Assembly (NCBI GenBank): GCA_049514435.1
Contig: JBEKVB010000002.1
Span: forward strand, 128,022-192,021
Length of the DNA stretch: 64,000 bases
Reading direction: 5' to 3'
Source of the DNA: UBA4810 sp002479215
Lineage (GTDB): Bacteria > Desulfobacterota > Syntrophia > Syntrophales > Smithellaceae
The stretch's first letter is position 1. Each line of letters begins with the position of its first letter. A program made the position numbers and the translations under genes. Below, piece by piece: positions 35,220 to 43,914 of this stretch. The notes under the pieces are model-generated. The model searched no databases, was not told where the DNA came from, and saw nothing but the letters and a program-made list of their open reading frames with translations.

Positions 35220-37259
35220 ATGACCATACGCCGTCGTATAAAATTAAGTATCGAGACTGATGGGGAAATTAAGAAGCTTTCCACGCTTTTTGCCATTTTT
35301 CTGGGCTTAATCATCATTATCTTATTCGTAATAGTTGGCGGAACTATTATCTACTACGCCCTGACTTTGGATCTCCCCAGCATTGATACGCTTAAAGATT
35401 ACCGCCCCAGCATAGCTTCCCGAGTTTACGATGACAACAATGAGTTGGTTGATGAGTTTTTCTTGGAAGATAGAAAAATAGTGAAGATAGAGGAAGTTCC
35501 GAAGGTAGTCCACTATGCTTTTGTTGCCTCGGAAGACTCCCGTTTCTACCAGCATCAGGGACTGGATTTTCAAAGCATTTTTCGTGCGATGTTCAAAAAT
35601 TTTGAAGCAGGGCATATCGTCCAGGGCGCCAGCACCATTACTCAGCAAGTAGCAAAGATGATGTATCTTTCACCGGAAAAAAAGTATATCCGCAAACTGA
35701 AGGAAGTTATTCTCGCTTATAAAATAGATAAGTATCTTTCCAAAGATGAAATTTTAAATTTATATTTGAATCAGATTTATCTGGGACACGGAACTTACGG
35801 AATAGAATCGGCAGCGCTCGGTTACTTTGGCAAAACTGCCAAGGAGTTGACCCTGCCCGAGGCAGCGCTTTTAGCCGGCCTGCCGAAGGCACCCAATACG
35901 TATTCTCCATTTCTCTATTTCGATAAAGCAAAACAAAGACAAGCTTACGTTCTCGCGCGTATGGTGGAAGACGGCTACATATCCAAGGAAGAAATGGACA
36001 AAGCATTTGCTGCTCCGTTGCAGTTGCGGTCCATGAAACCCAAAGATAAAATCGCGGCTTATTTTGTGGAAAATGTCCGCCGCTACGTGCAGGAAAAATA
36101 TGGCGCCGACGTTCTATATAAGGAAGGTCTATCAATATATACGACTTTGAATTTATCCGCGCAACAAGACGCACGTGATGCTGTGGAAAAAGGCTTGACG
36201 GAATTGGAAGAAAGGCAAAAATACGAGCGTGGGCTTGTGCAAGGAGCGCTGTTCTCTATGGATGTGAAAACCGGCGCTATTCGCGCGATGGTCGGGGGCC
36301 GCGATTTCAATAAGAGTGAGTTCAACCGTGCGACCCAATCCCGCAGACAGGCCGGCTCTGCTTTTAAACCGTTGATCTATACGGCAGCATTCGACAAGGG
36401 ATTGAATCCTTCGACGCGCTTTGTCGATTCTCCTATTGTAATAGAAGATCCAACTGCAGAAGACGGCCTCTGGAAACCAAGAAACTTTGATGAAAAATTC
36501 TTAGGGCCTACTACCATGAGGACTGCTCTTGTTCAATCACGAAATATCGTAACAATTAAAATTCTGCAGGAAATCGGCGTTGATTACGCGGCATCTTACG
36601 CCACGAATATGGGGATTTCTTCTCCTATAACGCGGACACTATCGCTGGCACTTGGTGTGTCGGGCGTAACCCTGGAGGAACTTGTAAGAGCTTATGATGT
36701 TTTGGCGAATCAGGGCAAAAAAGTAACTCCTTATTTCATTAAAAAAATTGTTGATCGCACCGGTAACGTTTTTGAAGAAACTAAAGTTCAAACGGAACAA
36801 GTGATCGATCCCCGTATTGCTTTCATGACCTCTTACATTATGCGGGATGTTGTAGAAAGCGGTACCGGCAGGCGGGTCAAAAGCATAGGAAGACCGGTTG
36901 CCGGAAAAACGGGAACGACGAATGATTTTCGTGACGCCTGGTTTATCGGTTTTACTCCTTCCCTGATTACCGGAGTTTGGGTAGGTTTCGATCAGGAAAT
37001 ATCTTTGGGCAAACAAGAAGTAGGCGGAAGAGCAGCGGCGCCTATTTGGTTGTATTTTATGGAAAAAGTACTACAAAACGTTCCTGCGGAAACCTTTCCC
37101 GCGCCGGAAGGTATCGTTTTTATCAAAGTCGATCCTAAAACCGGAAGGCCGGCAAGCGAATCAGATAAAGGAACTATTTACGAATGTTTTCTGGATAGCG
37201 CGCAGCCCAGTGAAAAATCTGACGATTTCCCCGAAGAAAAGGAAGATATATTTCGATAA
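35220..37259 (+). CDS. mrcA: Penicillin-binding protein 1A
   Basis: A 679-residue bifunctional peptidoglycan synthase. An N-terminal TM (FLGLIIIILFVIVGGTIIYY) is followed by the glycosyltransferase domain with the catalytic Glu in FVASEDSRFYQHQGLDFQSI and with GASTITQQVAKMMYL. The transpeptidase domain has the Ser nucleophile in QAGSAFKPLIYTA (SxxK), SRN (SxN) and GKTGTTNDFRDAWF (KTG). The family C-terminal tail is short. It starts 11 bases past tatC and is probably cotranscribed with it. Confidence 0.95.
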   Translation: MTIRRRIKLSIETDGEIKKLSTLFAIFLGLIIIILFVIVGGTIIYYALTLDLPSIDTLKDYRPSIASRVYDDNNELVDEFFLEDRKIVKIEEVPKVVHYAFVASEDSRFYQHQGLDFQSIFRAMFKNFEAGHIVQGASTITQQVAKMMYLSPEKKYIRKLKEVILAYKIDKYLSKDEILNLYLNQIYLGHGTYGIESAALGYFGKTAKELTLPEAALLAGLPKAPNTYSPFLYFDKAKQRQAYVLARMVEDGYISKEEMDKAFAAPLQLRSMKPKDKIAAYFVENVRRYVQEKYGADVLYKEGLSIYTTLNLSAQQDARDAVEKGLTELEERQKYERGLVQGALFSMDVKTGAIRAMVGGRDFNKSEFNRATQSRRQAGSAFKPLIYTAAFDKGLNPSTRFVDSPIVIEDPTAEDGLWKPRNFDEKFLGPTTMRTALVQSRNIVTIKILQEIGVDYAASYATNMGISSPITRTLSLALGVSGVTLEELVRAYDVLANQGKKVTPYFIKKIVDRTGNVFEETKVQTEQVIDPRIAFMTSYIMRDVVESGTGRRVKSIGRPVAGKTGTTNDFRDAWFIGFTPSLITGVWVGFDQEISLGKQEVGGRAAAPIWLYFMEKVLQNVPAETFPAPEGIVFIKVDPKTGRPASESDKGTIYECFLDSAQPSEKSDDFPEEKEDIFR

Positions 37260-37283
37260 AAATTCAGGAGCTTATAAAGAGAC

Positions 37284-37312
37284 TTGACAAATACTTTTTT
37301 TTTCGTTATTAG
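37284..37312 (+). promoter_or_regulatory. Promoter of the ilv operon leader
   Basis: TTGACA (37284-37289), a 17-base spacer and TATTAG (37307-37312). A transcript from here would contain the leader peptide and both terminators. Confidence 0.6.
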
Positions 37313-37339
37313 ATACTTAAATTCGCGAGGAATTACATT

Positions 37340-37447
37340 ATGTTTCTTAAAGAAAAAACCTGCGGCAATAACCTGATAATTAACATCGTCAGGGTACTCG
37401 TAGTAGTACTCAGGGGGTCTGCCGCTCTCTGTATCTTTAAGAAATAA
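37340..37447 (+). CDS. ilv operon leader peptide (attenuator peptide)
   Basis: A 35-codon ORF with GAGG at 37327-37330, nine bases before the ATG. It encodes an Ile/Val/Leu-dense run, NNLIINIVRVLVVVLRG, in its middle, similar in character to the E. coli ilvB and ilvGMEDA leader peptides. It is followed at once by the hairpin TGTATCTTT/AAAGATACA and two strong terminators before ilvB. Stalling of ribosomes on Ile/Val/Leu codons would change the downstream fold, which is the classical attenuation mechanism. It is too short for usual gene calling. Confidence 0.82.
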   Translation: MFLKEKTCGNNLIINIVRVLVVVLRGSAALCIFKK

Positions 37448-37459
37448 CATAAAAGATAC

Positions 37460-37497
37460 AAGCCGCGAGCCCCTAAATCCCGCGGCTTTTTTGTTTT
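37460..37497 (+). terminator. Attenuator terminator 1 of ilv leader
   Basis: AAGCCGCG (37460-37467) pairs with CGCGGCTT (37481-37488), followed by a T-rich tract. GCCGC within the leader ORF (about 37421-37425) could pair with the 3' arm as an antiterminator. Confidence 0.8.
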
Positions 37498-37503
37498 AGC
37501 AGT

Positions 37504-37540
37504 AAAGCCGCTTTTCTTAAAAGAAACTAGCGGCTTTTTT
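37504..37540 (+). terminator. Attenuator terminator 2 of ilv leader
   Basis: AAAGCCGCT (37504-37512) pairs with AGCGGCTTT (37529-37537), extended by TTTCTT/AAGAAA inside, ending in six T. A tandem arrangement would make read-through into ilvB very low unless antitermination occurs. Confidence 0.8.
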
Positions 37541-37671
37541 AATTAGTGAGGCTCAAATTTCAGGAACTAAGTGAACTGGAATTTGTTAGCCGAACTATCC
37601 TGCGCGAGTAAAACGAGTCGCAGGGTTACGGCGGGTAAAATTTTAATATATATAAATCTCGAGGTAAATAA

Positions 37672-39375
37672 ATGAAATTAAAAGGTTCGCAAATTCTGCT
37701 GAAGATGCTGGAAGAAGAAAAAGTGGATATCATTTTCGGATACCCGGGTGGATCAGTTCTGGATATTTACGATCAACTTTATAAAAGTAATATTAAGCAT
37801 ATTCTGGTTCGTCATGAACAGGGAGCAGTGCATGCCGCTGACGGCTACGCCCGCGCTACCGGAAAGGTAGGCGTCTGTCTGGTCACTTCCGGTCCGGGAG
37901 CCACAAACACTGTTACCGGCATCGCCACAGCCAACATGGATTCCATACCTATCGTTGTTTTTACGGGGCAAGTACCGACAGCATTGATCGGCAACGATGC
38001 CTTTCAGGAATCTGACATCACGGGCATAACGCGCCCATGCACCAAACACAATTTTCTGGTTAGGAGCGTGGAAGAACTTGCTTCAACTATTAAGGAAGCT
38101 TTTCACATCGCGCGCTCAGGGCGGCCGGGCCCGGTTTTGGTGGACTTACCTAAAAACGTGATGGCGACGGAAACCGACTACGATCCCGCCAGCATCAAGA
38201 TTAGAAACTATGATATATTTCACAAGCCGGCCCCCAAGAAAATGGCTCAGGTTTTAGAAATGCTGACTCAGGCCAAAAAGCCTTTAATTATGACCGGCGG
38301 CGGCGTCATTCTAGGCAAAGCTGCGGCAGAGCTGACTGAACTGGCAAGACTCTATCAAATCCCCGTCACCGGCACTCTGATGGGATTGGGCTCCTTTCCG
38401 GGAACAGATCCGCTCTGGCTGGGCATGTTGGGAATGCACGGCACCTTCTACGCGAATATGGCAGTCAGCCATTGTGACTTGCTTATCGCCGTGGGAGTAA
38501 GGTTCGACGACCGCGTCACGGGCACGATTGAAACTTTCGCCGCCAACGCTAAAATTATTCAAATCGATATTGATCCTTCCTCCATCAACAGAAATGTTGT
38601 CGTGGAGTTACCTATTATCGGCGACACTAAGGCCACTCTTAGAGACATGATTAAATTTTTGGCCGAACATAACTATACACCATTGCCAACGGAAAGAAGT
38701 GAATGGTTAAAGCAAACTGCCGAATGGAGGGAAAAAGTTCCGCTTACATACTGTCAAAACGGCCAGGTTATCAAACCACAGTATGTCATCGAAACGCTCC
38801 GCAAATTGACTAAAGGCAATGTCATTGTCACCACTGAAGTCGGCCAGAACCAGATGTGGACGGCGCAATTTTTCCAGTTTGATAAGCCCAATACTTTCAT
38901 TACGTCCGGCGGACTGGGCACAATGGGCTACGGTTTGCCCGCGGCTATCGGCGTTAAGTGCGCGTTCCCCGATAAACAAGTTGTGGATATCGCCGGTGAT
39001 GGCAGCATCCAAATGAATATTCAGGAACTGGCCACTGCCGCTCAGTATAACATTTCTGTAAAAATCGTTCTTTTAAATAATGGCTATCTGGGCATGGTGC
39101 GTCAGTGGCAGGAATTATTTTATGAAAAACGTTATTCGCACACAGACATGTCTTATGCTCCGGACTTCGTGAAATTGGCTGAAGCATACGGCATCGTAGG
39201 CTTGCGTGCGATAAAACCGGGAGAAGTGGAACCGGTTTTACAAAAAGGGCTTTCTATCGATAAGCCTGTTTTGATGGATTTTCAGGTTTCCCGTGAAGAA
39301 TGCGTTTATCCCATGGTGCGTCCTGGTGAATCCATCAGCGAAATGGAGCTGGGCACCAGAGAAATGATCAATTAA
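37672..39375 (+). CDS. ilvB: Acetolactate synthase large subunit
   Basis: A 567-residue ThDP- and FAD-dependent enzyme that condenses pyruvate into acetolactate (or with 2-oxobutyrate into acetohydroxybutyrate). The catalytic Glu is in LVRHEQGAVHAADGYARATG. The ThDP/Mg motif runs GDGSIQMNIQELATAAQYN to NNGYLGMVRQWQ. The length is normal. GAGG lies about nine bases before the ATG. It is the first structural gene of the attenuated ilvBNCD operon. Confidence 0.96.
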   Translation: MKLKGSQILLKMLEEEKVDIIFGYPGGSVLDIYDQLYKSNIKHILVRHEQGAVHAADGYARATGKVGVCLVTSGPGATNTVTGIATANMDSIPIVVFTGQVPTALIGNDAFQESDITGITRPCTKHNFLVRSVEELASTIKEAFHIARSGRPGPVLVDLPKNVMATETDYDPASIKIRNYDIFHKPAPKKMAQVLEMLTQAKKPLIMTGGGVILGKAAAELTELARLYQIPVTGTLMGLGSFPGTDPLWLGMLGMHGTFYANMAVSHCDLLIAVGVRFDDRVTGTIETFAANAKIIQIDIDPSSINRNVVVELPIIGDTKATLRDMIKFLAEHNYTPLPTERSEWLKQTAEWREKVPLTYCQNGQVIKPQYVIETLRKLTKGNVIVTTEVGQNQMWTAQFFQFDKPNTFITSGGLGTMGYGLPAAIGVKCAFPDKQVVDIAGDGSIQMNIQELATAAQYNISVKIVLLNNGYLGMVRQWQELFYEKRYSHTDMSYAPDFVKLAEAYGIVGLRAIKPGEVEPVLQKGLSIDKPVLMDFQVSREECVYPMVRPGESISEMELGTREMIN

Positions 39376-39402
39376 TAAATATATAGAGAAAGGGTAATCA
39401 GC

Positions 39403-39888
39403 ATGGAAAACAAAGAGCATATAATTTCGATACTTGTCCACAATAAACCGGACGTGTTAGCGAGAATCGCGGGAACACTGGGCGGCAAAGGCTACAATAT
39501 TGAAAGTCTCTGCGTGAATACGACCACCAAATACGAAATATCGAAAATAGTAATGGCCACTATCGGCAATCAGGCAACTATTGCCAGAATCGAAAACCAA
39601 TTGCAGAGGCTTGTCGATGTCATTCAAGTCGATGATTTAACCAATGTCGACTCGATTCACCGTGAAATGATTCTCGTTCGGTTGAATTTCGCCGAGGATA
39701 AAAAAGAACAGATAAAAAAAGCAATTGACACTTACAAATGGAAGGTAATAGTCTCCAACGATGCTTTTGTAATTCTTGAAATTACGGGTGATAAACCGCA
39801 AATCGACCTTGCTCTTGCCCGGTTGGAACCCCTAGGTGTAACCGATATCACAAGAACAGGTATCGTGGCTTTGGATTTAAAAGGCTGA
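39403..39888 (+). CDS. ilvN: Acetolactate synthase small (regulatory) subunit
   Basis: A 161-residue regulatory subunit with an N-terminal ACT domain (ISILVHNKPDVLARIAGTLG, GGKGYNIESLCV) that binds valine for feedback inhibition. A C-terminal ACT-like half follows (VRLNFAEDKKEQIKKAIDTY, then WKVIVSNDAFVILEITGD). The length matches IlvH/IlvN of the 160-residue class. It is 27 bases after ilvB. Confidence 0.94.
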   Translation: MENKEHIISILVHNKPDVLARIAGTLGGKGYNIESLCVNTTTKYEISKIVMATIGNQATIARIENQLQRLVDVIQVDDLTNVDSIHREMILVRLNFAEDKKEQIKKAIDTYKWKVIVSNDAFVILEITGDKPQIDLALARLEPLGVTDITRTGIVALDLKG

Positions 39889-39941
39889 TATTTTAATTTG
39901 AAAAAATAATTTCTATTTAGCTAAATAAGCAGGGAGGTCTT

Positions 39942-40997
39942 ATGGCAAAAATTAATTTTGGCGGTGTTCAAGAAAATATTATCACGGCGGAAGAATTTTC
40001 TCTAAAAAAAGCCCGGGAAGTTTTAAAAAATGAAGTGGTGGCTGTTCTCGGTTACGGCGTTCAAGGCCCGGCACAAGCCTTCAATATGAAAGACAATGGC
40101 ATCAATATAATAATCGGACAGGCCAAGGAAGATAAGTCCTATTGGGATAAAGCCGTGGCTGATGGCTGGGTTCCCGGTAAAACACTTTTCTCCATTGAAG
40201 AAGCCGTAAAACGCGGTACTATTATCCAATATCTGGTATCGGATGCGGCGCAGATGATGCTCTGGCCCAAAGTCAAAGCAAATCTCAAAAAAGGCGACGC
40301 CCTTTATTTTTCACATGGTTTCTCCATCGTGTACAAAGACCAGACCGGCGTGATTCCGCCTGATTTTGTAGACGTGATTATGGTCGCCCCTAAAGGCTCC
40401 GGACTCAGTGTTCGCAGAAATTTCCTGAACGGCAGCGGCATTAACAGCAGTTTCGCAGTTCATCAGGATGCTACCGGCCGCGCTAAGGATAGAACATTGG
40501 CGCTGGGTATCGCTATCGGTTCCGGCTTCTTGTTTCCCACAACTTTCCAGATGGAAGTATATAGTGATCTGACCGGTGAGCGCGGCGTGTTGATGGGGGC
40601 GCTGGCCGGAATGATGGAAGCGCAGTACAACGAGTTGCGTAAGCATGGTCATACTCCGAGCGAAGCATTTAATGAGACTGTGGAAGAACTTACACAGAGC
40701 CTTATCCGTCTGGTTGATGAAAACGGTATGGATTGGATGTATGCCAATTGCAGCACTACCGCTCAACGCGGCGCGTTGGACTGGCGGCATAAATTTCGCA
40801 AAGCAGTGGAGCCGGTCTTTGCCGAATTATACAACTCTGTAGCCAAAGGCAAGGAAACGGCTATCGTCCTCAAAGCCAACAGCGCTCCGGACTATAAAGT
40901 GAAGCTTGACGCGGAATTAAAAGAAATGCGTGAATCGGAAATGTGGCAAGCCGGCGCGGCTGTCCGTTCTCTGAGGCCGGAAAAAAGGAAAAAGTGA
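39942..40997 (+). CDS. ilvC: Ketol-acid reductoisomerase, fungal/Bacteroidetes-like type
   Basis: A 351-residue enzyme that isomerises and reduces acetolactate with NADPH. The Rossmann loop is GYGVQGPAQAFNMKDNG, not the GYGSQGHAHA form common in proteobacteria. The central stretches DGWVPGKTLFSIEEAV, RGTIIQYLVSDAAQMMLWP, ALYFSHGFSIVYKDQTGVIP and GMDWMYANCSTTAQRGALDW recall the class found in Bacteroidetes and fungal mitochondria. Metal ligands in GHTPSEAFNETVEELTQSL are kept. GGGAGG precedes the ATG. A variant acquired by transfer is plausible. Confidence 0.93.
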   Translation: MAKINFGGVQENIITAEEFSLKKAREVLKNEVVAVLGYGVQGPAQAFNMKDNGINIIIGQAKEDKSYWDKAVADGWVPGKTLFSIEEAVKRGTIIQYLVSDAAQMMLWPKVKANLKKGDALYFSHGFSIVYKDQTGVIPPDFVDVIMVAPKGSGLSVRRNFLNGSGINSSFAVHQDATGRAKDRTLALGIAIGSGFLFPTTFQMEVYSDLTGERGVLMGALAGMMEAQYNELRKHGHTPSEAFNETVEELTQSLIRLVDENGMDWMYANCSTTAQRGALDWRHKFRKAVEPVFAELYNSVAKGKETAIVLKANSAPDYKVKLDAELKEMRESEMWQAGAAVRSLRPEKRKK

Positions 40998-41000
40998 CAG

Positions 41001-41093
41001 CTGTCATTCCCGCTTGTGCCCTTTAGGGTACGCAGGCGGGAATCTAGTATTGTTAAGTATTTTCTGGATTCCGGTTCAAGCCCGGAATGACAG
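41001..41093 (+). repeat. Palindromic dispersed element D between ilvC and ilvD
   Basis: 93 bp with terminal inverted repeats CTGTCATTCCCG / CCCGGAATGACAG and inner GGGAATCTAG...CTGGATTCC pairing. Elements ending in TGTCATTCC/GGAATGACA are widespread between bacterial genes. It adds a spurious in-frame extension to ilvD (up to 41014). Confidence 0.65.
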
Positions 41094-41178
41094 AAAAAGA
41101 GATTTTTTCAAAAGTCTCGGTTCGGGTGACAGTCGTTATATATATTCAGAAATTTGTCAAATTAAGGGAGAAAAATTT

Positions 41179-42840
41179 ATGAGAAGCGATCTCATGAAAA
41201 AAGGGCTGGAGCGCGCCCCGCACCGTTCGCTCTTTAAAGCCATGGGCTATACCGATGAAGAAATAGAGAGGCCACTGATTGGTGTGGTCAATTCCGCCAA
41301 CGAAATTATTCCCGGACACATCCATCTGGATTTAATTACCCAGGATGTCAAAGCGGGAATCCGCATGGCCGGCGGCACTCCAATCGAATTTCCGGTGATC
41401 GGAGTTTGCGACGGAATAGCGATGGGACATACCGGCATGAAATATTCTCTGGCCAGCCGGGAGTTGATTGCCGATTCCATTGAAATCATGGCCACGGCTC
41501 ATCCTTTTGACGCATTGGTTTTTATTCCTAACTGCGACAAGATTATTCCCGGAATGCTTATGGCGGCTCTGCGCCTAAATATACCCTCTATCTTTATCAG
41601 CGGCGGCCCGATGCTGGCGGGGAAAATGGAAGGAAAAGCTGTTGACCTCATCAGCGTTTTTGAAGGTGTGGGTGCGGTTAAAGCTAAGAAGATGACCGAA
41701 GCCAGTTTAAAGCAATTGGAAGATTGCGCCTGTCCGGGTTGCGGTTCTTGCTCCGGTATGTACACTGCCAATTCCATGAACTGCGTGACAGAAGCGCTGG
41801 GATTGGGACTGCCCGGAAACGGCACGATTCCGGCAGTTCACGCTGCGCGGCGGAGGCTCGCCAAACACGCGGGAAAGAAAATCATGGAACTGCTGAAGAA
41901 GAAAGTGAAGCCGCGGGATATAGCGACGCTCGCCGCTTTTAAAAACGCCATTGCCGTGGATATGGCACTGGGCTGTTCCACCAATACTGTTTTGCATATT
42001 CCGGCAATAGCTCATGAAGCGGGCATTAAACTTGATTTGGACCTCTTTAATAAGATCAGCGAGAAAACTCCCAACCTCTGCAAATTAAGCCCTGCCGGCC
42101 ATCACCATATTGAAGACCTCGACACAGCCGGCGGCATTCAGGCGCTGATGAAGGCCATCAGTACACAGGGCGTCCTGGATACAAAAGCCCATACCGTTAC
42201 CGGTAAAAATGTGGAAGCTAATTTAAAAAATGTTCGCGTTTTGAATGATGAAGTCATCCGGCCATTGAATAATCCTTATTCGCCGCAGGGCGGCATCGCC
42301 ATTTTGCGGGGCAATCTGGCGCCGGACGGCGCCGTTGTAAAACAATCCGCCGTTTCTCCCGGCATGCAGGTCAACGAAAGCAGGGCGAGAGTCTTTGATT
42401 GCGAAGATGACGCCATAAAGGCAATTCTGAAGGGAAAAATTAAATCCGGTGATATCGTTGTCATCCGCTATGAAGGGCCTAAAGGCGGCCCGGGAATGAG
42501 GGAAATGCTCTCCCCCACATCGGCCATTGTCGGCATGGGTTTGGATAAAACCGTGGCCCTGCTTACAGATGGCAGGTTTAGCGGCGGCACACAAGGCGCG
42601 GCCATCGGCCACATATCGCCCGAAGCCGCGGAAGGCGGCCCGATCGCGCTGGTGAAAGAAGGCGACATCATTGCCATCAACATTCCGGAAAAAACTTTGA
42701 CATTGAAAGTCAACGATAAAGATCTGGAGAAGCGCAAGAAAGCTCTGAAAATAAGAAAACCGACGATCACCAGCGGCTATCTGGCTCGCTATGCGAAATT
42801 GGTTACGTCGGCTTCAACCGGCGCAATTTTTAAAGACTGA
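41179..42840 (+). CDS. ilvD: Dihydroxy-acid dehydratase
   Basis: A 553-residue Fe-S enzyme of valine/isoleucine synthesis. MRSDLMKKGLERAPHRSLFK opens it. Cluster cysteines appear in FIPNCDKIIPGML and DCACPGCGSCSGMYTANSMN; the second, with CxxCxxC-like spacing, suggests a 4Fe-4S ligand set. ATG 41179 follows AAGGGAG. It is the last gene of the ilv operon. Confidence 0.95.
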   Translation: MRSDLMKKGLERAPHRSLFKAMGYTDEEIERPLIGVVNSANEIIPGHIHLDLITQDVKAGIRMAGGTPIEFPVIGVCDGIAMGHTGMKYSLASRELIADSIEIMATAHPFDALVFIPNCDKIIPGMLMAALRLNIPSIFISGGPMLAGKMEGKAVDLISVFEGVGAVKAKKMTEASLKQLEDCACPGCGSCSGMYTANSMNCVTEALGLGLPGNGTIPAVHAARRRLAKHAGKKIMELLKKKVKPRDIATLAAFKNAIAVDMALGCSTNTVLHIPAIAHEAGIKLDLDLFNKISEKTPNLCKLSPAGHHHIEDLDTAGGIQALMKAISTQGVLDTKAHTVTGKNVEANLKNVRVLNDEVIRPLNNPYSPQGGIAILRGNLAPDGAVVKQSAVSPGMQVNESRARVFDCEDDAIKAILKGKIKSGDIVVIRYEGPKGGPGMREMLSPTSAIVGMGLDKTVALLTDGRFSGGTQGAAIGHISPEAAEGGPIALVKEGDIIAINIPEKTLTLKVNDKDLEKRKKALKIRKPTITSGYLARYAKLVTSASTGAIFKD

Positions 42841-42962
42841 TACCAATTTGCTTTCTTCGCCTAACTTTGTTGGCATCGTCGTCGGCTTCCTCAACGTATT
42901 TGCAAATACGCCTGCGGAGCCTCCTCCTTGCCGCTTCGTTATCCTTTGAAATCAAAATGGTA
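42841..42962 (-). repeat. Dispersed MITE-like element family B, copy 1
   Basis: 122 bp bounded by TACCAATTTGCTTTC and its imperfect complement GAAATCAAAATGGTA. The minus-strand interior AATACGTTGAGGAAGCCGAC, then GACGATGCCAAC, matches 60952-61070. It starts directly at the ilvD stop codon. Confidence 0.7.
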
Positions 42963-43008
42963 TAAATATAACTGTCAGACTACTCGGACTTATGTGGACG
43001 ACAATTCT

Positions 43009-43812
43009 CTACTCTTGGAATGATCCTAGATTTGGAAGTATTTCATTAAATGAGTATTCAATTAAATCAAACTGCACAATTGTTGACAACTCTTGTCCAA
43101 AATCATCAGCCCCTTTCTCAGACAAACAAACTGGTCGGGCAATACGTCTGGGATTAGAAGAATAATGAATATAGCCGGCAAGATAGTCCGGCAATAATAG
43201 CAAATTATCTTCTTGCTCAGTTTTGAATTCAGCGCAGTCAAGATATGGTCTTATCCCTAAATGTGAAGTTAGCTTTGTAGCTTTGCACCATTGCTTCCAA
43301 TTATTTTCAAAAACATCTCTGTTCTCCTGTCCTTGTATATCCGTATCGCAGATGATTTTAAGGTATAATATTGAGTAACCGTTTGTGTCGAGTATGGTAG
43401 GCCTTCCTTGATCTTTGAGATGAAGGCCTAAGCCAGTAGCCGAGCATTTACCAAATGCCCACTCTTTCAATAAATTGCCAGATTTTGCAAATCCTGGTTT
43501 TGGTTTCGTACGTGAACTTAGATAGTTATATTGTTGATCACCAGCATTCCAAAATTTTGACCAAGCGGGCTCTGTCTTCTCGATTTTTACGACAGTACAA
43601 CGGACTTTGAAATTCTTAAGGATGTCGAGAATTAAAGAAAGATAACTATCATTAGTATCTCGCCATTTTGGAGTATCCCACCCAATAGCATCTCTAACTT
43701 GATCTTCTAGTCCTGTAGGGATTATTGCCCCTCCTACTGTGAAAAATTCATCTAATTGGCTCTCCTTCGCAACTCTACCGGCTATGTCATAGAAAAGAGT
43801 CAACCTGTTCAT
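43009..43812 (-). CDS. Hypothetical protein, possibly DUF3800-like
   Basis: A 267-residue protein not firmly recognised. It begins LTLFYDIAGRVAKESQLDEF and then FTVGGAIIPTG, reminiscent of DUF3800 proteins (predicted RNase H-like fold), which start with an acidic strand and a similar FxxGG(A/G) turn. The usual DESG is DIAG here. YLDCAEFKTEQEDNLLLLPD and LAGYIHYSS near the C-terminus fit the pattern of a late acidic residue. It lies in an AT-richer accessory block, on the same strand as the membrane-protein gene 103 bases upstream. Confidence 0.55.
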   Translation of the reverse strand: MNRLTLFYDIAGRVAKESQLDEFFTVGGAIIPTGLEDQVRDAIGWDTPKWRDTNDSYLSLILDILKNFKVRCTVVKIEKTEPAWSKFWNAGDQQYNYLSSRTKPKPGFAKSGNLLKEWAFGKCSATGLGLHLKDQGRPTILDTNGYSILYLKIICDTDIQGQENRDVFENNWKQWCKATKLTSHLGIRPYLDCAEFKTEQEDNLLLLPDYLAGYIHYSSNPRRIARPVCLSEKGADDFGQELSTIVQFDLIEYSFNEILPNLGSFQE

Positions 43813-43914
43813 GTTTTGAAAAACCTAATAATTAGTATCCAAACTTCTTTCTTCCAAAGCTTATTATAATTCAAGACTTGATCACAAGGCATTTATATCT
43901 CCTAGCAACAAGTG

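Noticed and set aside
41014..41178. N-terminal extension of IlvD
   Set aside because: It lies largely in element D; the IlvD family begins at the ATG with AAGGGAG at 41179.
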